NCBI GenBank assembly: GCA_030538215.1 | Contig: JAUNUM010000017.1 | Location: 1-38,885 of the forward strand | Direction of reading: 5' to 3' | DNA from: Bacteroidia bacterium | Lineage (GTDB): Bacteria; Bacteroidota; Bacteroidia; Bacteroidales; Dysgonomonadaceae | DNA: 38,885 nt | Shown here: one piece after another, positions 7,424 through 16,708 of the stretch | Numbering within the stretch: the first letter of the stretch is position 1 | Layout of the letters: each line of letters opens with the position of its first letter | Notes under the pieces: model-generated | Database searches by the model: none | Told to the model about the DNA's origin: nothing | What the model saw: the letters and a program-made list of their open reading frames with translations, nothing else | Program-made: the position numbers and the translations under genes

Positions 7424-7425
7424 AA

Positions 7426-8688
7426 ATGAACGACAAAACACTCGAAAAACTAAAAATCCTCGCCGATGCCGCCAAATACGATGTATCGTGTGCATCGAGC
7501 GGAACCTCGCGCGGGAACGTGAAGGACGGACTGGGCACGGCTGCCGGCTGGGGTATTTGCCACAGTTTTACACCCGACGGACGGTGCGTTTCGTTGTTCA
7601 AAATCCTGCTTACCAATTACTGCATTTACGATTGCGCCTATTGCAGCAACCGCCGAAGCAACGATGTAAACCGCACTGCTTTCACGGCTGATGAATTGGC
7701 AGAACTGACCATTGAATTTTATCGTAGAAATTATATCGAAGGGTTCTTTTTGAGTTCGGGCGTGATGCGCAACCCCGATTACACGATGGAACAAATGCTG
7801 CGTGTGGTAACATTGTTGCGCGAAGTACATCGGTTCAACGGCTACATTCACATGAAAACTATTCCGGGCGCAAGTCGGGAATTGGTTTCTAAAGCCGGTA
7901 TGTTGGTCGATCGAATGAGCGTAAACCTTGAAATTCCATCGGAACAAAACTTGAAACTGCTCGCTCCCGAAAAGGATTATGAAAGCGTTTTTGCTCCCAT
8001 GCGCATTATTCAGCAAGGAATGCTGGAAAGCGCCGAAGACCGGAAAAAATTTAAAAAAGCTCCAAAATTTGTTCCAGCCGGACAAAGCACACAAGTAATC
8101 ATTGGCGCTACGCCCGATACCGATAAACAGATTCTCACGTTGGCGTCGGCGTTGTACAAACGGCCATCATTCAAACGCGTGTATTATTCGGGATATATTC
8201 CGATAAATAAAGACGACACCCGCCTGCCAATAATTGCCAAACCACCGTTGATACGCGAGAATCGGTTGTATCAAGCCGATTGGCTGATGCGTTTTTATGA
8301 TTTCAAAGCCAGTGAAATAGTGAACGATACGCATCCCGACCTCGATTTGGATATTGATCCCAAAATGGGTTGGGCATTGCGAAATCCTTCGTTTTTCCCC
8401 ATCGATGTAAATGTTGCGCCTTACGAGATGATTCTCCGCGTGCCGGGAATCGGCGTGAAATCGGCTAAACTCATTATCGCTTCGCGAAGATATGGGCGGC
8501 TAAACTCTGTTCAGTTGAAAAAGATGGGGGTTGTGATGAAGCGGGCGCAGTATTTTATCGTGTGTCGCGAATTACCTATGCAAACCGTGAATGAGCTTAC
8601 GCCGCAATACGTGCGCCGACAAGTTTCGCAGAAACAGAAAAAAGTGGCAGCGGATTTGTTGCAGTATTCAATTGATTGGGAAAAGTAG
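7426..8688 (+). CDS. Radical SAM protein, putative DNA repair (TIGR03916-like)
   Basis: This 420-residue protein carries the radical-SAM cluster motif CIYDCAYC (C66, C70, C73), which binds a 4Fe-4S cluster and S-adenosylmethionine. A C-terminal helix-hairpin-helix, LRVPGIGVKSAKLIIASRR (about 335-355), is a DNA-binding fold, which is why the family is described as a putative DNA modification or repair protein. Extra conserved cysteines lie before the cluster motif (C22, C45, C54). The usual partner of this family is a DUF4130 (TIGR03915) protein; here that gene is at 9578, separated by a BRO-family gene. The stop codon lies inside a palindromic repeat. The biochemical reaction is not known for the family. 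Confidence 0.92.
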   Translation: MNDKTLEKLKILADAAKYDVSCASSGTSRGNVKDGLGTAAGWGICHSFTPDGRCVSLFKILLTNYCIYDCAYCSNRRSNDVNRTAFTADELAELTIEFYRRNYIEGFFLSSGVMRNPDYTMEQMLRVVTLLREVHRFNGYIHMKTIPGASRELVSKAGMLVDRMSVNLEIPSEQNLKLLAPEKDYESVFAPMRIIQQGMLESAEDRKKFKKAPKFVPAGQSTQVIIGATPDTDKQILTLASALYKRPSFKRVYYSGYIPINKDDTRLPIIAKPPLIRENRLYQADWLMRFYDFKASEIVNDTHPDLDLDIDPKMGWALRNPSFFPIDVNVAPYEMILRVPGIGVKSAKLIIASRRYGRLNSVQLKKMGVVMKRAQYFIVCRELPMQTVNELTPQYVRRQVSQKQKKVAADLLQYSIDWEK

Positions 8689-8708
8689 AGACGGTGCGTG
8701 CACCGTCT
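8685..8708 (+). repeat. Stop-adjacent palindrome, copy 3
   Basis: AGACGGTGC (8689-8697) pairs perfectly with GCACCGTCT (8700-8708) around a two-base loop. GTAG precedes it, as in the copy at 5029, and that GTAG supplies the TAG stop of the radical-SAM gene (8686-8688). It lies between that gene and the BRO-family gene. Confidence 0.75.
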
Positions 8709-8741
8709 AAATTAAAATTAGTATCTTGCAGAAAAATTGCT

Positions 8742-9581
8742 ATGGTTCAGAAAAATGCAATAAAATTATTTGAAGAAAAGAAAATCCGCACCGTTTGGGA
8801 CGATGAAACGGAAGAATGGTATTTTTCTATTATTGATGTAATTGAAGTTTTAACAGAAACGGATCGTCCAAGAAAATACTGGAATGATCTGAAATCTAAA
8901 TTGATAAAAGAAGGAAGTGAACTGTCCGAAAAAATCGGACAGTTGAAAATGCCGGCTTTAGATGGAAAAATGCGTTTAACGGATGCCATGAACACCCAAC
9001 AAATGTTCCGTCTTATTCAATCCATCCCATCGCCTAAAGCAGAGCCGTTTAAATTGTGGATGGCGCAAGTGGCTAAAGAACGTTTAGACCAATTACAAGA
9101 CCCCGAATTATCCATCGAGCAAGCGATGACGGACTACAAACGCCATGGATATTCTGACAATTGGATAAATCAACGGCTGAAAAGTATCGAAATTCGCAAA
9201 GAACTTACCGATGAATGGAAAAAGCACGGATTGCGTGAAGGCGTTCAATTTGCTACGCTTACCGATATTATTTATCAGACGTGGGCGGGAAAAACAGCAA
9301 AGGAGTACAAAAAATTTAAAGGATTGAAAAAAGAAAACCTTCGTGACAATATGACCAATAAAGAACTTGTTTTGAATATGTTGGCAGAACTATCCACAAA
9401 GGAAATATCGGAAGTGAACAATCCCGAAGATTTTGATGACCATATAGATATTGCCCGCCAAGGCGGAAACATTGCTAAGCACGCTCGATTAGAATTGGAG
9501 CAGAAAACGGGCAAAAAAGTTATTAGTCCGTTGAATGCTAAGAGTGTTTTGCAAATTGAAAAAAAGGAAAAGAGCAAATGA
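8742..9581 (+). CDS. BRO-family / phage antirepressor-like protein
   Basis: The 279-residue protein starts with a BRO N-terminal domain: residues about 8-110 include TEEWYFSIIDVIEVLTETDR, PRKYWNDLKSKL and the LTDAMNTQQMFRLIQSIPSP segment. BRO domains are common in phage antirepressors and bind DNA or RNA. The C-terminal half is charged and specific to a Bacteroidota group of such proteins. The start is taken as the ATG at 8742 because reading further upstream would pass through the palindrome at 8685-8708. Its stop overlaps the next start by four bases (ATGA), so it is translationally coupled to the DUF4130 gene. It probably arrived with mobile DNA. Its present role is unknown. Confidence 0.88.
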   Translation: MVQKNAIKLFEEKKIRTVWDDETEEWYFSIIDVIEVLTETDRPRKYWNDLKSKLIKEGSELSEKIGQLKMPALDGKMRLTDAMNTQQMFRLIQSIPSPKAEPFKLWMAQVAKERLDQLQDPELSIEQAMTDYKRHGYSDNWINQRLKSIEIRKELTDEWKKHGLREGVQFATLTDIIYQTWAGKTAKEYKKFKGLKKENLRDNMTNKELVLNMLAELSTKEISEVNNPEDFDDHIDIARQGGNIAKHARLELEQKTGKKVISPLNAKSVLQIEKKEKSK

Positions 9582-10345
9582 TTCTTTTCATCTACGACAA
9601 AACCTTCGACGGACTTCTCTCCTGCCTGTTTTTCGCTTACGAGCAAAAGAAGTTTCCCAATTGTATTCTTTCCGAATCCGATCAAAAACCTCTGTTTATC
9701 GACGAACAATACCACATAATTACCGAAAAAGAAAAATCGCTTCGCGTTTGGAAAGCATTGGAGAAAAAATTGTCGAAAATAGCGCAGAATATGATGCTCA
9801 GCGTTTGGTTATCAGAATTACCCGAAACGGAAATGCTGCTTTTCCGCTACATTCGCAAAAACATCGACCATCCTCAGGGCATCGAAATGAATTTTGGCGA
9901 CGACGATGTGCTTCGCATCAAGGAAATAGCGCAAAAAGTAGCCAAAGAAGCCGAGCAACTCCGGCAGTTCGTGCGGTTTCAGGAAACGGCGGACGGTATT
10001 TATTTCGCTCCGGTTACAACACGATACAACGTACTTTCGTTGATTATCTCGCATTTTAAAGAGCGATACGCCAATCAACAATGGATTATTTACGACACCA
10101 AACGAAACATCGGGCTGTATTACGATACACGCATAGTGCAGGAAATTTCTTTTTCACAGAAAGATTTGTCGAAACTTAAATTGGGCAAACTTAGCGACGA
10201 AAAATTATCGGAAGAAGAGGCGTTTTTTCAAAAAATGTGGCGAGAATATTTTAAAAGTACTACCATCAAAGAGCGCATCAACCTGAAACTTCAGCGACAG
10301 CATATGCCGCAACGTTATTGGAAGTATTTGACGGAAATGCAATAA
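9578..10345 (+). CDS. DUF4130 protein, putative DNA repair (TIGR03915-like)
   Basis: This 255-residue protein matches the family typically paired with the radical-SAM protein at 7426. It starts MILFIYDKTFDGLLSCLFFA and ends with the QRHMPQRYWKYLTEMQ-like signature (here LQRQHMPQRYWKYLTEMQ). In other bacteria this domain can be fused to a uracil-DNA glycosylase; here it stands alone. No catalytic residues are established, so the role in DNA repair is inferred from family association. It overlaps the BRO gene by four bases. Its last 139 bp occur again, at 95% identity, at 16709-16847. Confidence 0.9.
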   Translation: MILFIYDKTFDGLLSCLFFAYEQKKFPNCILSESDQKPLFIDEQYHIITEKEKSLRVWKALEKKLSKIAQNMMLSVWLSELPETEMLLFRYIRKNIDHPQGIEMNFGDDDVLRIKEIAQKVAKEAEQLRQFVRFQETADGIYFAPVTTRYNVLSLIISHFKERYANQQWIIYDTKRNIGLYYDTRIVQEISFSQKDLSKLKLGKLSDEKLSEEEAFFQKMWREYFKSTTIKERINLKLQRQHMPQRYWKYLTEMQ

Positions 10346-10550
10346 CGAAATAAAAACAAGACTGATAATAGACAATAGATTATTAGACATTTTAGTTGAG
10401 TAATTCGATATTAAGTCCTAATGAACAAAAATAAAATGTTAAAAAAGAAATTCCGTGCAACATTTTATCTAAAATTTTATCTATACTATATAAGGTCGTA
10501 TTTGAACAAAACAAATACGCCACCGTTTAATAATAAAAAACACCCGAAAC

Positions 10551-11132
10551 ATGAAAGCAAAAATTCTTTTCCTCTCCTTATTGAGCATTCTATTCGCCTG
10601 TAATTCAACGGATATGAATACGACCTTTGAAACAGACTTAGAAACCAACGCACCTAACCAGATTCTGTTGCTAAAAGTGGATTACACCACAAACAATTTT
10701 GAAGGCGGAACCATATTGGGATTTTCAAAGCAAACAGATAACTTTACCATTATAAATGAGTATGTAGAACCTGGTGATTTTGGCAGTGTCAAACTCATTT
10801 ACAAGGAACTCGACCAACCACTTTTTGATGGGACTATCCATTGGATGGGACTGGGAAAAATGGCGTTTCCCCAAAAACTTGAACCTGCAAATTCTTTTGA
10901 GCACGTTAAAACGTATGATTTACGTTATCCAAACGGATTCGAAATCATATTTAATCCAGATAAAAGAGAATTGGATTACAGTAAAGCGTGGCAGTCCGTT
11001 CAGGGTTTGGTAAAAGTTCGCGAATTTCTGGCAGCCAATCCCACTCAAAAAGCGAAACTGTTTTTATACACTCCCAGTGTTGGTGTAGGCAACCCAAAAG
11101 ATTGGTATTGGATTATCTATCTAAAAAAATAA
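10551..11132 (+). CDS. Hypothetical lipoprotein
   Basis: This 193-residue protein begins with a lipoprotein signal, MKAKILFLSLLSILFAC, with the lipid-modified Cys at position 17. The mature part is a mixed alpha/beta protein with no motif I recognise; GTIHWMGLGKM and VGNPKDWYWIIYLKK are its most distinctive segments. The following Asn and Ser do not predict inner-membrane retention by the E. coli rule, and sorting in Bacteroidota follows other signals. It is monocistronic, and its last 16 bases overlap the 3' end of the convergent sigma gene. The 205 bp before it are AT-rich with no convincing promoter. Confidence 0.75.
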   Translation: MKAKILFLSLLSILFACNSTDMNTTFETDLETNAPNQILLLKVDYTTNNFEGGTILGFSKQTDNFTIINEYVEPGDFGSVKLIYKELDQPLFDGTIHWMGLGKMAFPQKLEPANSFEHVKTYDLRYPNGFEIIFNPDKRELDYSKAWQSVQGLVKVREFLAANPTQKAKLFLYTPSVGVGNPKDWYWIIYLKK

Positions 11133-11722
11133 ATTGTTACCGATACAATTAGAGTAAATAGCCTTATTCCACTTTTTGAGATTTCGGGATAGTGTTTTTT
11201 CAGATAATCCCGAATTGTACCTAACGATTTGGAAAAAGCATTGTGAACCGTTTGAGAGGTTGTGTTCAATTCGTTAGCCACCTCTTTGGCTGAAACATTT
11301 TCCACTCGCATCCAAAATGTGTTTTGAGTCAATATTGAACTGTTTTTTAACGCGTCACGCACAATTTGCAACAACTCCTCTTTTTCTATATTTTCGTGAG
11401 AAGTAAGAGGAGAAACAATGTCGATATCTTCTGCCAATATGGTTTCGGGAACGGCAATTCGATACGTATCATAAATTCGAAAACGAAGATATTGAAGCAT
11501 AAAAACCTTGACACATCCATCTTCATTTGCCCGTAGAATACTGGGATTCTCCCAAAAAGAGAGCCAGAAGTTTTGAATGATATCCTTTGCAATTTCTTTG
11601 TTATGCACTTTTGATAATACAAAACAGAGAACGGGACGACTGTATCGCTTATAAAATTGAGAAAAAGCCTTTCGGTCTTTATTTTCAATCGCTTTTAATA
11701 ATATCTTGTCTGTGGTTTGCAA
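11117..11722 (-). CDS. ECF sigma factor (FecI-like) with hydrophobic C-terminal tail
   Basis: The 201-residue protein has sigma region 2 (residues about 15-80, including FSQFYKRYSRPVLCFVLSKV and DIIQNFWLSFWENP) and region 4 (about 125-172, including VSAKEVANELNTTSQTVHNA). It lies 47 bp from, and divergent to, the fecR and TonB-receptor genes. This is the standard cell-surface signalling arrangement. The last 15-16 residues (IRLFTLIVSVTIYFF) are strongly hydrophobic, long enough for a short membrane anchor, which is unusual for a sigma factor. It is expected to switch on the receptor operon when FecR signals that the receptor is occupied. Confidence 0.9.
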   Translation of the reverse strand: MQTTDKILLKAIENKDRKAFSQFYKRYSRPVLCFVLSKVHNKEIAKDIIQNFWLSFWENPSILRANEDGCVKVFMLQYLRFRIYDTYRIAVPETILAEDIDIVSPLTSHENIEKEELLQIVRDALKNSSILTQNTFWMRVENVSAKEVANELNTTSQTVHNAFSKSLGTIRDYLKKHYPEISKSGIRLFTLIVSVTIYFFR

Positions 11723-11769
11723 TTTGAAACAAAAATAGTAATTTTATCCGTTTGAAACATCTCTTCAAA

Positions 11770-12741
11770 ATGAAAGAAGAAAAATTAACGAATAATGAAA
11801 AAGCGGCAATTACCCGTGATTTGTTCGAACGATACCGCAGAGGTGAAACATCACCTGATGAAAACGAAGTGGTGGAATCGCTCGAAAAAGAGTTTATTCC
11901 CGAAAAAGAGTTTGAAATAACCGACAAACTTATCGAAGAATTGGAGACCGAAACAACCGCTTTCATTTTTCAAAAAATTACTAAGCCCAAAAGACGTGTA
12001 CTTTCGCCCGTTCTTGTCGGGTCGGTAGCAAGCGTCGCACTGCTTATCATCGGAATATTCGTATTTTACAAACCACACTCTTTACAGCCGAAAACCATAA
12101 CGCAACAATATATCGCAACAAACGCAATCAAGAATATTCTCTTACCCGATGGAACAGAAATTGCATTGAATTCGGGCACAACGTTGCGCGAAAACTCACG
12201 TGAAGTTTGGCTCGATGAAGGAGAAGCGTTTTTTGACATAAAACCCGATGTTGCTCACCCTTTCATTGTTCACTTACGCAACGGAATCACAGTACGTGTA
12301 CTTGGAACAAGTTTCACGATTCAGAGCTACTCAGAATTACCGACTCAAAAAATCGGTGTATTGAACGGAAAAGTAACTGTTTCCACTCAAAACAATCAAA
12401 GTATGGAACTCGTTGCCAATCAACAAGCCACATATAATGAAACAAAAAAAGAACTTCTGAAAGAATCTATAAACAGCGAGCTGAAAGCAGCGTGGCGTAC
12501 AGGGACAATCGTGTTGGAAAACGCTACGGAGGATGAGTTGCGTTTGCGCATCCGTCAACTCTACAATAAGAGTATCGTTTTCGAAAATCAACCCGAAACA
12601 ATGTCCATCAACATTACATTGGACAAAACAACAGCGATAAACGAAATAGCCGCTGAAATAGCCATCTTATATAATTTTTCTTATCAAATAACAGACGATA
12701 AAATAGTTTTTAAATCCCAAAATGCCACGGAACTTCCGTAA
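11770..12741 (+). CDS. FecR-family anti-sigma factor
   Basis: The 323-residue protein has a cytoplasmic N-terminal region of about 77 residues (sigma binding), one transmembrane helix at about 77-100 (SPVLVGSVASVALLIIGIFV), a periplasmic FecR domain at about 115-210 (LPDGTEIALNSGTTL, VWLDEGEAFFDI, FIVHLRNGITVRVLGTSF) and a C-terminal DUF4974 domain at about 255-320. It receives the signal from the TonB receptor and controls the divergent sigma factor. The start is set at the ATG at 11770; an upstream TTG at 11752 is less likely. Its 3' end overlaps the receptor gene by 20 bases, so the two are coupled. Confidence 0.93.
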   Translation: MKEEKLTNNEKAAITRDLFERYRRGETSPDENEVVESLEKEFIPEKEFEITDKLIEELETETTAFIFQKITKPKRRVLSPVLVGSVASVALLIIGIFVFYKPHSLQPKTITQQYIATNAIKNILLPDGTEIALNSGTTLRENSREVWLDEGEAFFDIKPDVAHPFIVHLRNGITVRVLGTSFTIQSYSELPTQKIGVLNGKVTVSTQNNQSMELVANQQATYNETKKELLKESINSELKAAWRTGTIVLENATEDELRLRIRQLYNKSIVFENQPETMSINITLDKTTAINEIAAEIAILYNFSYQITDDKIVFKSQNATELP

Positions 12742-15691
12742 AATAATACCTGTACTGTTCGGTTTGCTTTTTGTAGGGAGCGTTTTGGCACAAACAGTTT
12801 CGTTTCCAAACGAAACAATGCTTTCACGTATCGAACGCATTGCCGAAATTGCCAAAGAAAACGAAAAATCCATTACCTATGAAACACGATTTTTACAAGG
12901 AATCTCGGCAAATTCATTTAAAACCACATCTGAAAGCATTGAAACCTGGTTGCGCTTATCACTCGAAAATACGCCGCTCACTTATCGCAAAATCAACGCC
13001 GCGCGCTTTATAATAGTTCGACGCATTGATGAAAAACCGACGGATGGAAACTTGGCGGGTAAAATTACCGACACGTTCGGCACGCCGCTCGCAGGCGCAA
13101 CCGTTTGGGTACAAAGCATACAGAAAGGCACTATAACCGGACTGAACGGAGATTATGCCTTATCCCTATCCGCAGGCAGTTTTACCGTTGAAGTCCGTTT
13201 TCTGGGATACGAGCCGATACAGGTTAACTCCATTGAAATAAGCACAAAACAAACAACACGTTTGGATGTAGCTCTAAAAGAAACAAACGTCTCATTAAAC
13301 GAAATTGTAATAACCAAAACCCTCCCCGAAAACAGCTTAATCGGAGCCTTAAACGCGCAACGAAATACGCCTTACGTCAGTTCCGTACTTTCCGTGCAGG
13401 AAATCGAACGTTCAGCATCCAATACCGTTCGCAATGCGCTGCAACTTATTCCCGGCGTAACTTCTTCCGAAAACGGCGATATCATCATCCGGGGAACCGG
13501 CGGACGGTGGAACGAAATTGCACTCAACGGTATTCCGATGCCCAATTACGACCCATCGTACAAGATTTTCTCTTTCGACTTACTTCCCATTTCACTGGTA
13601 GATAATATCCGTTTGCTGAAATCTTCCACACCCGATATTTCCACAAGTTTCGGCAGTGCAATGATCGATATCGTTACGAAAGACATTCCTGAACACAATT
13701 TTGTACAGCTGAAAACAGAAATTCAACTGAATACACAAAGCAGCTTTCAGAACCAACGCGGACGAAAACGCGGCAAATGGGATTTTATGGGATTGGATGA
13801 TGGTAGTCGCGAAATACCACAAAACGGCGCACAAGTTCCTGCAGAACATTTTCGAATTTACGATCGCAAAACACCCCCATCGCAACACCATTCCCTAACT
13901 ATCGGACGAACACACACATTGGCAAACACCAACAACCGATTCGGACTATTATTTTCCATTTCTTGCCAAAACACACAGCAGCAATCGGTTATTGAGCATA
14001 CACAACGCGGCAGATGGAACAGTATCGGACAATACACAAGTAATATGAGCGATAGCCGGAATGCAGGCTTCACGTACGGTTACAATACGGTTTCGGGTGG
14101 AATGTTTAACGCCGGATGGCAATTCGGCAAAAACAGAATAAGCCTGCGAAACATTCTCGCGAGAAGCTTTGAGAATAATCTCACGGAAATATCGCAACAT
14201 CTGGAAGATATTCCCGATGACGATAAAAATCTAAGCCGTCAGTTTTTCAATTACCCCACGTTTTCCAACATATTGCAAAATAAGTTGGATGGAAAACATA
14301 CCATCGGCAATAATTCGGTACAATGGAACGTATCGCACACGCTTATGAAACGCGAGCGAAAGGATGCCGCGTTTTCGGAAATGTACAAACCGTTACGCGA
14401 TGATTCGCTGTTGTACTTCCTACACGCAAATCCTCAGTTAAAAGAGATTTACCCGGCATCAAGCGGGCAATACGCAAATCGGGAACAAAACTTTAGGATG
14501 GGAATATCGGCGATGTTTCCTTTAAATCGGACAAATAGATTTACCTTCGGATATGACGGAAGTTATAAGCGCATCCGATACGAATATAGCGAATTAATGC
14601 TGCGATATAGAGATAGCTCTATGTCTGAAATTTATCAAACGTTTGAACAATACGATTTTAATAAAACGGTGGTTGAACATTTTCCTTTTGCGATGGTTGA
14701 GCACCGCTGGAACGAAAAATTTCGTTTCGTTTGGGGTGCACGTGCAAATTACGAAAGCATTGTGAAGAAATGGGATTTTATGCCAACTGTAAACCTCACG
14801 TTCACACCTGCAAAAGCGTTGAACATCAAAATGGGATATCGGCGTTTGGTTATTCGCCCTCAATTAGCAGATTATATTCCATATCCCGTTTACGATACGC
14901 AGTTGCTTGGCACATCTGTCAATCGTCCGATACGTTCATCCCTTCTTCAGTCTGTCGATTTTCAGGTTGAAAAACAAATGGGTGCGTTCGATTTTATTTC
15001 GTTCGGATTGTTTTACAGATATATCAAACATCCCATCGAACGCACTACATACGAATACAGACAAGACGAGCGAATGTACGTGTTGCAAAACTCGAACAAA
15101 GCAATTAATTACGGTTTCGAAGCAAATGTGCGTAAGCAGTTGGATTTTGTTGCTGATGCTGATTTTATGCGTAATATTCAACTCATTACCGGATTTACAC
15201 TAACGCGCTCATCCGTGGAAGGCAGAAGAATGGCAATGAAAGATAAAGACGCGTTTATTGAAACCGAAAGTACACAAAAACGTCCACTTTCGGGACAAAT
15301 GCCTTATCTGTTAAATATTGGATTTAATTACTCAGACAAGAATATAAATGCTAATATTTTATTTAAACGAAGCGGTCGGCAACTTTTTTTATTGGGCGAA
15401 AACGCCCACACCCACGAATATCGCGCCCCGTTTAACTCGCTCGAAGCAAGCATCGGTTATCGTTTCCCCAAAAGCGGTATCTTGCTGAAATTGGGCGTCT
15501 CCAATCTGCTCAACGCCCACGAAATTTTCTATACCAACACGCCCGACGATTATGTTCGCGACGAATATAATTTCCCCACCGACAACCTTTTGCCCCGCAA
15601 AACCGAGAACTACGACAAGGGGCGCGACCCGATTGTTCACAAAATCCGCGGCGGACACACGGTTACTTTTTCGGTAAGCGGTACGTTTTAA
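12722..15691 (+). CDS. TonB-dependent receptor with signalling domain (FecA-like)
   Basis: This 989-residue outer-membrane protein has a signal peptide (about 1-23, ending VLAQ), an STN/secretin signalling domain (about 45-105), a carboxypeptidase-like beta-sandwich (about 110-190, GKITDTFGTPLAGATVWV), a plug (about 215-320, including NALQLIPGVTSSENGDIIIR) and a large barrel ending in a C-terminal aromatic residue (VTFSVSGTF). The STN domain and the adjacent fecR and sigma genes show that it both transports and signals. No SusD follows, so it is a siderophore- or metal-type transporter rather than a Sus transporter, though the substrate is not visible. It starts inside fecR. Confidence 0.93.
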   Translation: MPRNFRKIIPVLFGLLFVGSVLAQTVSFPNETMLSRIERIAEIAKENEKSITYETRFLQGISANSFKTTSESIETWLRLSLENTPLTYRKINAARFIIVRRIDEKPTDGNLAGKITDTFGTPLAGATVWVQSIQKGTITGLNGDYALSLSAGSFTVEVRFLGYEPIQVNSIEISTKQTTRLDVALKETNVSLNEIVITKTLPENSLIGALNAQRNTPYVSSVLSVQEIERSASNTVRNALQLIPGVTSSENGDIIIRGTGGRWNEIALNGIPMPNYDPSYKIFSFDLLPISLVDNIRLLKSSTPDISTSFGSAMIDIVTKDIPEHNFVQLKTEIQLNTQSSFQNQRGRKRGKWDFMGLDDGSREIPQNGAQVPAEHFRIYDRKTPPSQHHSLTIGRTHTLANTNNRFGLLFSISCQNTQQQSVIEHTQRGRWNSIGQYTSNMSDSRNAGFTYGYNTVSGGMFNAGWQFGKNRISLRNILARSFENNLTEISQHLEDIPDDDKNLSRQFFNYPTFSNILQNKLDGKHTIGNNSVQWNVSHTLMKRERKDAAFSEMYKPLRDDSLLYFLHANPQLKEIYPASSGQYANREQNFRMGISAMFPLNRTNRFTFGYDGSYKRIRYEYSELMLRYRDSSMSEIYQTFEQYDFNKTVVEHFPFAMVEHRWNEKFRFVWGARANYESIVKKWDFMPTVNLTFTPAKALNIKMGYRRLVIRPQLADYIPYPVYDTQLLGTSVNRPIRSSLLQSVDFQVEKQMGAFDFISFGLFYRYIKHPIERTTYEYRQDERMYVLQNSNKAINYGFEANVRKQLDFVADADFMRNIQLITGFTLTRSSVEGRRMAMKDKDAFIETESTQKRPLSGQMPYLLNIGFNYSDKNINANILFKRSGRQLFLLGENAHTHEYRAPFNSLEASIGYRFPKSGILLKLGVSNLLNAHEIFYTNTPDDYVRDEYNFPTDNLLPRKTENYDKGRDPIVHKIRGGHTVTFSVSGTF

Positions 15692-15814
15692 CACTTTTTC
15701 TTCCTTTTTTAACTGAAATCGCGGTTAGGTTTTCCGCCGTTTTCACGTAATGCTAAAAATAGCTTACGGGTTTATGTATTCTCTACATAAATCCTCTCAA
15801 CTGAAAACGGAATT

Positions 15815-16594
15815 ATGCAAAAACGACATACGAACAGAAAACAATATTTTACGGAGCTTGCGCAGACGTGCGAAAAATATTTCCTGCCATTCGTTGAAAA
15901 TCATCTGAAAATTACGCCCGAATGCCGTATTTTAGAAATCGGATGCGGCGAAGGTGGCAATTTGTCGCCATTTTCAAAGCGTGGATGCGAGGTAACGGGC
16001 ATTGATGTTTCTGCCGTGAGGATTGCCGAAGCAAAACAGTTTTTTCAGGAAGAAGGGTTGGCAGGTTGTTTTTCGTGTCAAAATATTTTTTCGGTAAAAA
16101 TTGACAGCAAATTTGATGTCATCATCATTCACGATGTGATTGAACACGTGATGCAAAAAAGAGAACTGCTGACAATAGCCAAAAACCTACTGAACGACAA
16201 CGGTTTAATTTATGTGGGTTTTCCACCGTGGCAAATGCCGTTTGCCGGGCATCAGCAAATTTGCAACAACCGAGTTATATCCCTGTTGCCGTTTGTTCAT
16301 CTGTTGCCCACAAAAATTTACATAGCTTTTTTGAAACAAACGGGCGTAAAAGAACGGGCAATAAGCGAATTGATAGAGATAAAAGAGTGCAAAACAACCA
16401 TTGAGCAATTCAAAAAATTGGTAAAGGAAACTGATTTGGCACAAATCGACGAGGAGTATTATTTCATTAATCCGCACTATGAGAGCAAGTTTGGATTGAA
16501 ACCCCGCAAAACATTTCCACTTTTTTCGGTCATTCCAATTTTGAGAAATTTTTACACTACATCATATTTTGCGGTATTGAGGAGTAAAAAGTAA
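15815..16594 (+). CDS. Class I SAM-dependent methyltransferase
   Basis: The 259-residue protein has a Rossmann methyltransferase core. Motif I is ILEIGCGEGGN (39-49), motif II is the acidic GIDVS near residue 66, and VIIIHDVIEHV corresponds to motif IV. The C-terminal 110 residues are specific and contain no recognised substrate domain. Such proteins act on small molecules, lipids, sugars or proteins; nothing nearby identifies which. It follows the TonB receptor by 123 bp, which includes a small inverted repeat and no clear promoter, and precedes a rearranged region. It is complete. Confidence 0.85.
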   Translation: MQKRHTNRKQYFTELAQTCEKYFLPFVENHLKITPECRILEIGCGEGGNLSPFSKRGCEVTGIDVSAVRIAEAKQFFQEEGLAGCFSCQNIFSVKIDSKFDVIIIHDVIEHVMQKRELLTIAKNLLNDNGLIYVGFPPWQMPFAGHQQICNNRVISLLPFVHLLPTKIYIAFLKQTGVKERAISELIEIKECKTTIEQFKKLVKETDLAQIDEEYYFINPHYESKFGLKPRKTFPLFSVIPILRNFYTTSYFAVLRSKK

Positions 16595-16708
16595 ACCTAT
16601 TAAATAACGTAAATGGATTTTAAATACAAATCTTGCAGTCTAAACAAATCTCAATCAATTATTTACAAATTAAAATTTTACATTATGAAGACAAATCTAA
16701 TTAACAAA

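Noticed and set aside
9535-10059. A 174-codon frame overlapping the BRO and DUF4130 genes
   Set aside because: It is Arg/Ser-rich and lies in a second frame inside two well-supported genes.
11730-11737. TATTTTTG on the minus strand as promoter of the FecI-like sigma gene
   Set aside because: It would start transcription at the ATG itself, and no -33 element is present.
14594-15203. Several 60-100-codon frames inside the TonB receptor gene
   Set aside because: They are alternative-frame shadows of an intact 989-residue gene.
15692-15814. Possible small RNA or riboswitch before the methyltransferase
   Set aside because: Only a weak inverted repeat (GCTAAAAATAGC) is present, with no promoter or conserved fold.
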